Source of the DNA: Duganella sp. 1411
Lineage (GTDB): Bacteria > Pseudomonadota > Gammaproteobacteria > Burkholderiales > Burkholderiaceae_D
Assembly (NCBI RefSeq): GCF_017833525.1
Contig: NZ_JAFICD010000001.1
Span: 248,001 to 312,000, forward strand
Direction: 5' to 3'
Length of the DNA stretch: 64,000 nt
Shown: positions 9,301-19,258 of the stretch, piece after piece
How the letters are laid out: each line of letters begins with the position of its first letter
Numbering within the stretch: the first letter of the stretch is position 1
The notes under the pieces: generated by a model
The model's database searches: none
What the model saw: the letters and a program-made list of their open reading frames with translations, nothing else
Told to the model about the DNA's origin: nothing
Made by a program: the position numbers and the translations under genes

Positions 9301-9486
9301 CCGATCATCCTGACGGCGGCCGCCGCCGCGCTGGCGATGATACCGTTGTCGCGCTCGGTGTTCTGGGGGCCGATGGCGGTGGCCATCATGGGCGGCCTGA
9401 TCGTGGCGACCGCGCTGACCTTGCTGTTCCTGCCGGCGCTGTACGCGGCGTGGTTCCGGGTGAAGAAGCCTGTTAAAACCCATTAA
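6394..9486 (+). CDS. RND efflux pump inner membrane transporter
   Basis: 1030 residues, the normal length for an AcrB/MexB-class hydrophobe/amphiphile efflux pump. A first membrane segment near residues 17-35 is followed by a large periplasmic porter domain, a membrane bundle with GLLVDDAIIAVEMM (D413-D414, the proton-relay aspartates of helix 4), a second porter domain, and a final membrane bundle. The sequence is closer in feel to the TriC/VexF-like branch than to AcrB itself, but the substrate cannot be read from it. It is encoded with its adaptor by ATGA overlap. A palindromic repeat that could act as a terminator follows the stop directly. Confidence 0.93.
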   Translation: MKEGFNLSRWALEHIPLTRYLIAVLLIGGALSYSNLGQDEDPPFTFRAMVVRANWPGATSLQMAEQVTDKLEKKLQETPGIDEISSYSKPGETLITLKLRESTPPKDVAQAWYQVRKKIGDIRGTLPPDVQGPFFNDEFGDTYGSIFALSGDGFTYAEMKDYADFARQQLLRVPMVSKVELFGVQDEKINIEFSHKKFAQLGIPIETIANQIATQNTVESTGVLVTPTDNLQVRVTGALKTVKDLEELELRANGTTFRLGDFATIKRQYQDPPGDKMRFNGKEVIGLGVSMEKGGNIIELGKHMEKTVAEMKAKLPVGIELERVSDQPEAVKASVGEFVHTLIEAVLIVLAVSFVALGLHSKPFRLDVRPGLVVALSIPLVLAVTFLFMRMLDIDLHKISLGALIIALGLLVDDAIIAVEMMVRKMEEGMSRFDAATFAYTSTAIPMLTGTLITVAGFLPIGLAKSAAGEYTFSLFSVNALALLISWVVAVTFTPYLGFILLKVKPHASGGNDHDLFDTPGFRRFRAVVNWCVEYRKTTIVVSLAIFALGVYGFNFIEKQFFPDSSRTELMVEMWTPEGTTFAANEAQVKKFEAFIKQQPGVVSVTSYVGTGSPRFYLPLDQILPQTNVSQIVVLPKDLKARADLRQKIVDVFKNDFPEVRGRVKLLPNGPPVPYPVQFRVTGTDVAKVRAIADQVKDVMRANPNTVGVNDNWNESVKVLRLDLDQDKMRAVGVTSQTVMRAANTILSGTTVGQFREDIKLIDIQIRQPLNERNTISILNDTNIPTASGKFVTISQLARAHFVWEPGVVWREGREWAITVQSDVGDNIQGPTVSSQIEPKLKVLRDALPAGYKITIKGAAADSGTAEASIAANLPLAIFIIFTLLMLQLHSFSRALLVFLTGPLGVAGAAMALLLLHRPLGFVANLGIIALFGMIIRNSVILVDQIEQDIKAGHDPWTAIVESAVRRCRPIILTAAAAALAMIPLSRSVFWGPMAVAIMGGLIVATALTLLFLPALYAAWFRVKKPVKTH

Positions 9487-9490
9487 CGGC

Positions 9491-9520
9491 GGGGTCGTAC
9501 CCCGTACGGGGTACGACCCC
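9491..9520. repeat. 30-bp perfect palindromic repeat, copy 1
   Basis: A fully self-complementary 30-base sequence starting GGGGTCGTACCCC and centred on CGTACG. An identical copy lies at 17024-17053 and a related form at 19206-19232. It sits five bases after the RND pump stop codon, where it could form a very stable hairpin and end or protect the transcript. Confidence 0.85.
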
Positions 9521-9668
9521 AAAACCGGCCGCTTTGCGGGTTTATTAGGCAAAAATAAGCGAAAAACAGCGGAATGCTGGTGATAGTTTAAAAATCACCA
9601 CATTTCGCTAAAAAACCCGTTAGAATACCGCGTTGAAGTTGAAAGCTCCCACGGAAAATAGTGGGGCC

Positions 9669-9706
9669 AGGGCGACCGTTTTCACTTACGGGTCGCCCTT
9701 TGCTTT
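9669..9706 (+). terminator. Hairpin with T-rich tail ahead of tRNA-Leu
   Basis: AGGGCGACC (9669-9677) pairs perfectly with GGTCGCCCT (9691-9699) around a 13-base loop, followed by TTGCTTTTG. It looks like a rho-independent terminator isolating tRNA-Leu and tig from upstream transcription. A small transcript ending here is also possible, since the pump gene already ends 180 bases earlier. Confidence 0.55.
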
Positions 9707-9720
9707 TGTGCAAACATGCC

Positions 9721-9807
9721 GCGAGGATGGCGAAATTGGTAGACGCACCAGGTTTAGGTCCTGACGCCAGCAATGGTGTGGGGGTTCGAGTCCCCCTCCT
9801 CGCACCA
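9721..9807 (+). tRNA. tRNA-Leu (anticodon UAG)
   Basis: An 87-base tRNA with a long variable arm. The acceptor strand GCGAGGA pairs with TCCTCGC, the anticodon stem CCAGG/CCTG encloses a loop with TAG at the anticodon, the T arm has GGTTCGAGTCC, and CCA is encoded. It precedes tig by 32 bases, an arrangement that is common in Burkholderiales. Confidence 0.95.
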
Positions 9808-9839
9808 ACTGTAATACTATTTTTTTGGACGATTTTTAC

Positions 9840-11180
9840 ATGGCAACTGCAGTCGAAACCTTGGGCAAACTCGAACGTCGTATCACGATCTCCTTCCCGC
9901 TGACCGAAGTGCGCAGCGAAGTTGAGAAACGCCTGAAAGTGCAAGCCAAAACGGCTAAGGCACCAGGCTTCCGTCCGGGTAAAGTTCCTCTGAAAATGGT
10001 CGCAGCACAGTACGGTTATCAGATCGAGACCGAAGTGTTGAACGACAAAGTTGGCCGCGCTTTCAACGACGCCGCAAACGAAAACCAGCTGCGCGTAGCT
10101 GGCTACCCGAACATCCAGCCGAAGGAAGACTCGCCAGAAGGCGTGCTGACCTTCGACGCGACGTTCGAAGTCTACCCGGAAGTGGTCGTCGGCGACCTGA
10201 CCACGGTGGAAATCGAAACCGTCAAGGCCGAGGTCTCGGAAGCTGAAATCGACAAGACCATTGAAATCCTGCGCAAACAGCGCGTGCACTTCCACACCAA
10301 GGGCGAAGCCGGCGAACACGGCGACGGCGGCGAGCCGGTTGCCGCCAACGGCGACCGCGCCACCGTCGACTTCGTCGGTTCGATCGACGGCGTTGAGTTC
10401 CCAGGCGGCAAAGCGGAAGACTACCCGTTCGTGCTGGGCGAAGGCCGCATGCTGCCGGAATTCGAAGCCGCCACCGTCGGCCTGAAAGTGGGCGAGTCCA
10501 AGACCTTCCCGCTGGCCTTCCCAGAGGACTACCATGGTAAAGACGTGGCCGGCAAAACCGCCTCGTTCACCATCACGCTGAAAAAGCTGGAATGGGCGCA
10601 CCTGCCGGAAGTCGACGCCGAATTCGCCAAGTCGCTGGGCGTGGCCGATGGCGACGTCGCCAAAATGCGCGAAGACATCAAAGTCAACCTGGAGCGCGAA
10701 GTCGCCGGCCGCGTCAAGGCCCGCAACAAGGAAGCCGTCATGGATGCGCTGGTCAAGACCGCCACCCTGGACGTGCCGAAGACGCTGATCGCGCAAGACA
10801 GCGAGCGCCTGGCCGAAATGACCCGCCAGGACATGGAACAGCGCGGCATGAACGTCAAGGACGTGCCATTCCCACAAGAACTGTTCGCTGAAAAAGCCGA
10901 GCGCCGCGTGCGCCTGGGCCTGATCCTGTCGCAACTGGTCGGCGAGAACAAGCTGCAAGCCCAGCCTGAGCAGGTCAAAGCGCAAGTCGAAGACTTCGCC
11001 CAGAGCTACGAAGACCCGCGCGAAGTGCTGAAGTACTACTACAGCGACCGCCGCCGCCTGGCCGAGGTGGAAGCCCTTGTATTGGAAGAAAACGTCGTCA
11101 ACTACGTCCTGGGCCTGTCGAAGACTTCGTCCAAGGTTGTGGCCTTTGACGAACTGATGGGAAGCAACGCTCAAGCGTAA
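9840..11180 (+). CDS. tig: Trigger factor, ribosome-associated chaperone
   Basis: 446 residues. The N-terminal ribosome-docking domain carries the signature GFRPGKVP (43-50); a FKBP-like prolyl isomerase domain lies about 160-250 ([15 protein letters not shown]), followed by the long helical chaperone arms. It binds at the exit tunnel and shields nascent chains. The ATG at 9840 gives the family N-terminus [15 protein letters not shown]; a TTG five codons upstream is an alternative because the ribosome site is weak. It heads the tig-clpP-clpX-lon block. Codons in this gene are slightly less GC-rich than in neighbours, as expected for a highly expressed gene. Confidence 0.97.
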   Translation: MATAVETLGKLERRITISFPLTEVRSEVEKRLKVQAKTAKAPGFRPGKVPLKMVAAQYGYQIETEVLNDKVGRAFNDAANENQLRVAGYPNIQPKEDSPEGVLTFDATFEVYPEVVVGDLTTVEIETVKAEVSEAEIDKTIEILRKQRVHFHTKGEAGEHGDGGEPVAANGDRATVDFVGSIDGVEFPGGKAEDYPFVLGEGRMLPEFEAATVGLKVGESKTFPLAFPEDYHGKDVAGKTASFTITLKKLEWAHLPEVDAEFAKSLGVADGDVAKMREDIKVNLEREVAGRVKARNKEAVMDALVKTATLDVPKTLIAQDSERLAEMTRQDMEQRGMNVKDVPFPQELFAEKAERRVRLGLILSQLVGENKLQAQPEQVKAQVEDFAQSYEDPREVLKYYYSDRRRLAEVEALVLEENVVNYVLGLSKTSSKVVAFDELMGSNAQA

Positions 11181-11276
11181 TTCAGCACCGGCCGGAGCCG
11201 TGATGCGCACCAAGTTGGATGTAACAATTTGGTGTAATATTGCCTCTCCGGCCTAGCTGCTTCACAAGGAAATAGA

Positions 11277-11903
11277 ATGACTGGTTTTAACCGTAATCCG
11301 GCGCTGGACACTGAAATGCTCGGCCTGGTGCCGATGGTGGTCGAACAAAGCGGTCGCGGCGAGCGTTCGTACGATATCTACTCGCGCCTGCTCAAGGAAC
11401 GCATCATCTTCATGGTCGGTCCCGTCAACGACCAGATGGCGAACCTGGTGGTCGCGCAGCTGTTGTTCCTGGAAAGCGAAAATCCGGACAAGGATATCTC
11501 GCTGTACATCAATTCGCCCGGCGGTTCGGTCTCGGCCGGTCTGGCGATCTTCGACACGATGCAGTTCATTAAGCCTGACGTGTCGACCTTGTGCACCGGC
11601 ATGGCCGCCTCGATGGGCGCCTTCCTGCTGGCCGCCGGCGCCAAGGGCAAGCGCTTCTCGCTGCCGAACTCGCGCATCATGATTCACCAACCTTCGGGCG
11701 GCTCGCAGGGCATGGCGTCGGACATCGAGATCCAGGCCAAGGAAATCTTGTATCTGCGTCATCGTCTGAACGCCATCATGGCCGAGCGCACCGGCCAAAC
11801 GATCGAACAGATCGCCAAAGACACTGATCGTGATCGTTTCATGTCGGCGGAAGAGGCTGTAGAGTACGGATTGATCGACAAAATGTTGTCCAACCGGGCT
11901 TGA
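11277..11903 (+). CDS. clpP: ATP-dependent Clp protease proteolytic subunit
   Basis: 208 residues, standard length for ClpP. The catalytic triad is visible as S112 ([11 protein letters not shown]), H137 (MIHQP) and D186 (DTDRDRF). The protein forms the double heptameric serine protease chamber that works with ClpX, encoded next. AAGGAAA upstream supports the ATG at 11277. Upstream, an 8-base inverted repeat GGCCGGAG/CTCCGGCC (11190-11197 and 11246-11253) flanks a possible promoter region with TAATAT at 11235, but no good -35 is seen. Confidence 0.98.
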   Translation: MTGFNRNPALDTEMLGLVPMVVEQSGRGERSYDIYSRLLKERIIFMVGPVNDQMANLVVAQLLFLESENPDKDISLYINSPGGSVSAGLAIFDTMQFIKPDVSTLCTGMAASMGAFLLAAGAKGKRFSLPNSRIMIHQPSGGSQGMASDIEIQAKEILYLRHRLNAIMAERTGQTIEQIAKDTDRDRFMSAEEAVEYGLIDKMLSNRA

Positions 11904-11940
11904 TGCTTTCATCGCAGCATTGCTGCGCAGTATTGCTGTA

Positions 11941-11985
11941 AAACGCGCCCGGGCGAATCAATCGTTCGGGCGTTTCGTTTTTATT
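11941..11985 (+). terminator. Probable terminator after clpP
   Basis: AAACGC-CCCG (one bulged G) at 11941-11951 pairs with CGGGCGTTT at 11967-11975, followed by a T-rich run. It separates clpP from clpX, so clpX probably also has its own promoter or relies on readthrough. Confidence 0.6.
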
Positions 11986-12076
11986 TCGGGTAGCATGTAG
12001 TGGTAGGCGGACTTTTCCGGAACGCCACACACGCTGCAACAGCAAAGCCATTCTGTAACTCAAAGAAAACTGCCCC

Positions 12077-13345
<1,269 letters not shown>

Positions 13346-13359
13346 ATAACTTGTGCACA

Positions 13360-13405
13360 CTTGCCTCACGCGGACGCAAAATTCATTTCGCATCCGTGAG
13401 GCAAG
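13360..13405. promoter_or_regulatory. Long inverted repeat between clpX and lon
   Basis: CTTGCCTCACG (13360-13370) is perfectly complementary to CGTGAGGCAAG (13395-13405), with three more pairs across a two-base bulge. There is no T tract after it, so it is not a simple terminator. A TACAAT element follows at 13410-13415. It may be an operator for the downstream promoter or an RNA structure at the end of clpX. It does not match the CIRCE heat-shock element. Confidence 0.45.
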
Positions 13406-13445
13406 GCGGTACAATTTAAATCAATAAAAGAGCAGGCTTCATTCG

Positions 13446-13489
13446 AAAAGCCACGCGTGACAGCCGCTGTCGCGGGTGGCTTTTTTATT
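13446..13489 (+). terminator. Terminator between clpX and lon
   Basis: AAAAGCCAC-GCG (13446-13457) pairs with CGC-GG-GTGGCTTTT (13471-13484) with a two-base bulge and ends in a run of Ts. It would stop transcripts from clpX, and also any transcript starting at the TACAAT element 30 bases upstream. Confidence 0.75.
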
Positions 13490-13622
13490 GGGTTGTTCTT
13501 TTAGAACGGGCTGGCCTCTTTGAAAAGACTCTTTTTTTTAAAGAATTATTTCTTGCAGTCTGGTCTTGTGATTCGGCTTATCAGCGCCCACATCATAATC
13601 ACGCTTTCACATAAGGTACGCC

Positions 13623-16034
<2,412 letters not shown>

Positions 16035-16065
16035 CTTTTGTTCGGTATTAGTATCTGGTATTGCC

Positions 16066-16098
16066 AAAACAGGCGCTTTTATAGCGCCTGTTTTTTAT
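16066..16098 (+). terminator. Terminator after lon
   Basis: AAAACAGGCGCT and AGCGCCTGTTTT form a 12-pair stem with a five-base loop, followed by six Ts. It is a textbook rho-independent terminator. Confidence 0.9.
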
Positions 16099-16126
16099 TT
16101 TGGCCCACTTTTCTACAGTGCAGAGC

Positions 16127-16156
16127 TTGACACGACACGGGGCTGGCTTGTTTAAT
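16127..16156 (+). promoter_or_regulatory. Sigma-70 promoter of hupB
   Basis: TTGACA at 16127-16132 and TTTAAT at 16151-16156 are separated by 18 bases. The perfect -35 and good -10 fit the high expression expected for HU. Confidence 0.65.
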
Positions 16157-16246
16157 ACGGCCTGAGATTTTTCTCGGCCCTGACTGCGGTTTTAAATACC
16201 GGAGTTTAGCGGCTAAACGATATAACCTTTGTGACGGGGAATTGCT

Positions 16247-16519
16247 TTGAATAAGACTGAATTGATCGACCATATTGCCACTTCCGCTGACATCTCGAAA
16301 GCTGCCGCTGCGCGCGCGCTGGACGCGGTGATCGACGGCGTGACCACGACCCTGCAAAACAACGACAGCGTGACCCTGGTCGGCTTTGGTACCTTCTCCG
16401 TGAGCGAACGCGCTGCCCGCACCGGCCGCAATCCACGCACCAAGGAAGAGATCACCATCGAAGCAGCAAAAGTTCCTAAATTTAAAGCTGGTAAAGCTTT
16501 GAAAGATGCTGTAAACTAA
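16247..16519 (+). CDS. hupB: DNA-binding protein HU-beta
   Basis: 90 residues with the complete HU fold: [20 protein letters not shown] at the start, and the arm signature [18 protein letters not shown] at about 46-63, whose proline intercalates into DNA. HU is a dimeric nucleoid protein that bends DNA. The start is TTG, supported by GGGGA six bases upstream; HU genes often use non-ATG starts. The lon-hupB order is conserved in proteobacteria. Confidence 0.97.
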   Translation: MNKTELIDHIATSADISKAAAARALDAVIDGVTTTLQNNDSVTLVGFGTFSVSERAARTGRNPRTKEEITIEAAKVPKFKAGKALKDAVN

Positions 16520-16580
16520 CGGACTTCGGTGAGCGGCTCATGCAAATGAGCAGTTCACTGGAAGAAAATGCGGCAAAACG

Positions 16581-16656
16581 GGGCGGTTAGCTCAGTTGGT
16601 AGAGCGGAGCCCTTACAAGGCTTAGGTCGGGAGTTCGAGCCTCTCACCGCCCACCA
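16581..16656 (+). tRNA. tRNA-Val (anticodon UAC)
   Basis: 76 bases with acceptor GGGCGGT/ACCGCCC, D arm GCTC/GAGC, anticodon loop CTTACAA giving UAC, T loop TTCGAGC and encoded CCA. Confidence 0.95.
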
Positions 16657-16702
16657 GTTTTGCGCAGTACAGGTAGTAAAATGTAGCACCCAGTGTTTTG
16701 TT

Positions 16703-16779
16703 GGAGCGGTAGTTCAGTTGGTTAGAATACCGGCCTGTCACGCCGGGGGTCGCGGGTTCGAGTCCCGTCCGCTCCGCCA
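16703..16779 (+). tRNA. tRNA-Asp (anticodon GUC), copy 1
   Basis: 77 bases with acceptor GGAGCGG/CCGCTCC, anticodon GTC within CCTGTCACG, T loop TTCGAGT and encoded CCA. An identical copy follows after 32 bases. Confidence 0.95.
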
Positions 16780-16811
16780 ACAAAATACTAATAGTTATAG
16801 CAAGACCCAAA

Positions 16812-16888
16812 GGAGCGGTAGTTCAGTTGGTTAGAATACCGGCCTGTCACGCCGGGGGTCGCGGGTTCGAGTCCCGTCCGCTCCGCCA
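16812..16888 (+). tRNA. tRNA-Asp (anticodon GUC), copy 2
   Basis: Base-for-base identical to the tRNA-Asp at 16703-16779. The flanking spacer is not duplicated, so either the copy is old and kept identical by gene conversion or the duplication was limited to the gene. Confidence 0.95.
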
Positions 16889-16898
16889 AGAACAAGAT

Positions 16899-16935
16899 AC
16901 CCCGCAGCTTATAATGAGCTGCGGGGTTTTTCTTT
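16899..16935 (+). terminator. Terminator of the hupB-tRNA cluster
   Basis: ACCCCGCAGCT (16899-16909) pairs perfectly with AGCTGCGGGGT (16917-16927) around a seven-base loop, followed by TTTTCTTTT. Confidence 0.9.
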
Positions 16936-17023
16936 TGTGCGGTTGAATATCGTGCTTGAATATCGCGGGTGTGGTTTTTATTATATTCGGCGGGTCGCGG
17001 ATATATAACCCGCAGGGCCGGTC

Positions 17024-17053
17024 GGGGTCGTACCCCGTACGGGGTACGACCCC
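17024..17053. repeat. 30-bp perfect palindromic repeat, copy 2
   Basis: Identical over all 30 bases to the palindrome at 9491-9520. Here it lies between the tRNA cluster terminator and the ppiD promoter. Confidence 0.85.
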
Positions 17054-17106
17054 TTGCGTGCAGCGCCGGGGTGCGGGTCGCAGTACCGTTCCGCCATCAT
17101 TTACCC

Positions 17107-17135
17107 TTGCTAAGGGCAGGGGGGCGCTGTAAAAT
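17107..17135 (+). promoter_or_regulatory. Sigma-70 promoter of ppiD
   Basis: TTGCTA at 17107-17112 and TAAAAT at 17130-17135 are spaced by 17 bases. The predicted start of transcription falls at about 17142, just before the hairpin at 17151. Confidence 0.6.
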
Positions 17136-17150
17136 CCGCCAACCGGAATT

Positions 17151-17174
17151 GGCGAACGCGAGTTCGCCTTTTTT
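17151..17174 (+). terminator. Terminator-like hairpin in the ppiD leader
   Basis: GGCGAAC (17151-17157), a GCGA loop, and GTTCGCC (17162-17168) followed by six Ts. It lies between the predicted ppiD promoter and the ppiD start codon, so it could act as an attenuator rather than an end-of-gene terminator. Confidence 0.6.
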
Positions 17175-17211
17175 GTATGTGCAAGTTCCACTCAATCCGA
17201 ATTGGCAGACC

Positions 17212-19122
17212 ATGTTTGAATTTATTCGTACCCATCAACGCTTGATGCAGATTCTCCTGGCGATCATCATCGTCCCTTCGTTCGCGTTAGTCGGTCTCGA
17301 GGGCTACAAAGGCTTCGGCGAGGACGCCACCACGATCGCCAAAGTCGCCGGTCAACCGGTGAGCCAGCAGGAATTCGACAACGCGCTGCGCAACCAGCTC
17401 GACAGCTACCGCCAGCGCATGGGCGCGCAGTTCGACCAGAAGATGTTCGACACGCCCGAGTTCCGGCAGAACCTGCTCGACCAGCTGATCGCCGAGCGCG
17501 CCATCGCCGCCGAGGTCACCCGCGCCAACCTGAGCGTCGGCGATGCCCAGCTGCAAAAGGCCATCACCGACCTGTTCGGCGGCCCCGGTACCTTCGACAT
17601 GGAACGCTACAAGCAGATCCTGGCGTCCCAGGGCCTGACCCCGGCCATGAACGACGCCCGCATGCGCCGCGACCTGGCGCTGCAGCAGCTCGCCGGCGCC
17701 GTGCAAAACACCGGCTTCGCCCCGCGCAGCGTCGCCAAGACGCTGTCGGACATCGGCGCGCAGGAACGCGAAGTGCAGGAATTGCTGCTGCCGGTCGCCG
17801 ACTTCGTGCCGCAGGTCAAGGTCACCGACGCCATGGTCAAGGCCTATTACGACAAGAACAGCAAGTTCTTCGAAGTGCCGGAACAGGCCAAGATTGAATA
17901 CGTGGTCTTCAACAGCGACGCCGTGACCAGCCAGATCGCCGTCACCGACGCCGAGGTCGCCGCCTACTACAACGCCAACCAGGCCGCCTTCACGACGCCG
18001 GAAACGCGCCGCGCCGCGCACGTGCTGGTCGCGCTGAAGAAGGGTGCCAGCGCCGCCGAGACGGCCGCCGCCAAGGCCAAGGCCGACGCCATCGTCGCCG
18101 AGCTGCGCAAGAACCCGGCCGACTTCGCCAAGGTCGCCAAGGCCAAGTCGGAAGATCCGGTGTCGGCCGAGCAGGGCGGCGATCTGGATGTCGTCAGCAA
18201 GGGTTCGCTGCCGCCGGCCGTCGAAGCCGCCGTCATGAAGCTCAAGCAGGGCGAGATCAGCGACGCCGTGCAATCGGACTTCGGTTTCCACGTGCTGACC
18301 GTCAGCGCGCTGACGCCGGCCAGCGTCAAGCCGCTCGACGCCGTCAAGACCGAAGTGGCCGACGCGCTGAAAAAGCAAAAAGCCGCCAAGAAGTATTCGG
18401 AAATGGCCGAGACGTTCACCAACACCGTCTATGAGCAGTCCGACAGCCTCAAGCCGGTCGCCGACAAGCTGGGCCTGAAGATCGAAACCGCTGCCAACGT
18501 ATCGCGCACGCCGTCGCCGATGGCCGGTCCGGCGCCGTACAACAACGCCAAGTTCCTGGCCGCGCTGTTCTCGAACGACTCGATCAGCAGCAAGCGCAAC
18601 ACCGAGGCGGTCGAGACCGCGCCGAGCACCTTGATCGCCGGCCGTATCGTCGAATTCAAGCCGGCGGCCAAGCGTCCGCTGGCCGAAGTGGACGCGTCGA
18701 TCCGTCAACGCGTCACGATGGAAGAGGCTGCCAAGCTGGCCGCCAAATCGGGCGCCGACAAACTGGCCGCGTTCAAGAAATCGGGCGACGCCACCGGCTT
18801 TGGCGCGGCCAAGCTGGTATCGCGCGCCAAGGCCGATGGCATCAACGGCCTGGCCATGCAAGAAGTCATGAAGGCCGACACCACCAAGCTGCCTGCGTAT
18901 GTGGGCGTGGACGTGCCGGGCATGGGTTACGGCATCTACCGCATCACCAAGGTGCAGCAGCCGGCCGAGCAGGATGTCGAGCGCCGCAAAGCCGAGGCCG
19001 AGCAGATCGGCGCCATCGTCGCGCAGCAAGAGATGTACGAGTACATCCAGGTGCTCAAGCAGCGCGCCAAGGTCAAGATCATCAAGCCGATCCAAACGAC
19101 GACGGTCGCAGAAGTCAAGTAA
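17212..19122 (+). CDS. ppiD: Periplasmic folding chaperone PpiD (SurA_N and parvulin domains)
   Basis: 636 residues, close to the E. coli length of 623. A single N-terminal membrane anchor (LMQILLAIIIVPSFALVG, about 11-28) is followed by a SurA_N-like chaperone region, a parvulin domain (AAHVLVALKKG near 265) and a C-terminal chaperone part. It sits at the inner membrane beside SecYEG and helps newly exported proteins fold. The ATG at 17212 is chosen because MFEFIRTHQRLMQ is the family N-terminus; upstream in-frame sequence is non-coding leader with a hairpin. It closes the conserved tig-to-ppiD block. Confidence 0.95.
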   Translation: MFEFIRTHQRLMQILLAIIIVPSFALVGLEGYKGFGEDATTIAKVAGQPVSQQEFDNALRNQLDSYRQRMGAQFDQKMFDTPEFRQNLLDQLIAERAIAAEVTRANLSVGDAQLQKAITDLFGGPGTFDMERYKQILASQGLTPAMNDARMRRDLALQQLAGAVQNTGFAPRSVAKTLSDIGAQEREVQELLLPVADFVPQVKVTDAMVKAYYDKNSKFFEVPEQAKIEYVVFNSDAVTSQIAVTDAEVAAYYNANQAAFTTPETRRAAHVLVALKKGASAAETAAAKAKADAIVAELRKNPADFAKVAKAKSEDPVSAEQGGDLDVVSKGSLPPAVEAAVMKLKQGEISDAVQSDFGFHVLTVSALTPASVKPLDAVKTEVADALKKQKAAKKYSEMAETFTNTVYEQSDSLKPVADKLGLKIETAANVSRTPSPMAGPAPYNNAKFLAALFSNDSISSKRNTEAVETAPSTLIAGRIVEFKPAAKRPLAEVDASIRQRVTMEEAAKLAAKSGADKLAAFKKSGDATGFGAAKLVSRAKADGINGLAMQEVMKADTTKLPAYVGVDVPGMGYGIYRITKVQQPAEQDVERRKAEAEQIGAIVAQQEMYEYIQVLKQRAKVKIIKPIQTTTVAEVK

Positions 19123-19140
19123 GCTGCAGCGTCAAACAGA

Positions 19141-19178
19141 AAAAGCCCCGAACGTAAAACGTCGGGGCTTTTTTTATT
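19141..19178 (+). terminator. Terminator after ppiD
   Basis: AAAAGCCCCG and GGGGCTTTTTTT arms with extra ACG/CGT pairs around a short A-rich loop, ending in a run of seven Ts. Confidence 0.85.
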
Positions 19179-19205
19179 GGCCGCCAACCCGCACGGCGGC
19201 CACAT

Positions 19206-19232
19206 GGGGTCGGACCCGGCGGGTCCGACCCC
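19206..19232. repeat. Variant of the palindromic repeat
   Basis: GGGGTCGGACCC, a GGC centre, and GGGTCCGACCCC form 12-base perfect arms. It shares the GGGGTC...GACCCC ends with the 30-base palindromes but has a different middle. It lies between the ppiD terminator and the 3' end of the receptor gene. Confidence 0.7.
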
Positions 19233-19258
19233 GGCATCCGGGTTGCGGGTCAAATGGA

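Noticed and set aside
6415..9552. 1045-codon minus-strand open frame opposite the RND pump
   Set aside because: Antisense shadow of a real transporter; the translation is repetitive and highly charged.
13360..13405. Possible CIRCE heat-shock element or sigma-32 promoter before lon
   Set aside because: The arms do not match TTAGCACTC/GAGTGCTAA, and no CTTGAA with CCCCAT pair at suitable spacing was found.
16703..16888. Twin identical tRNA-Asp genes as an integration scar
   Set aside because: No integrase, attachment core or foreign gene lies beside them; identical tandem tRNA-Asp genes are ordinary in this block.
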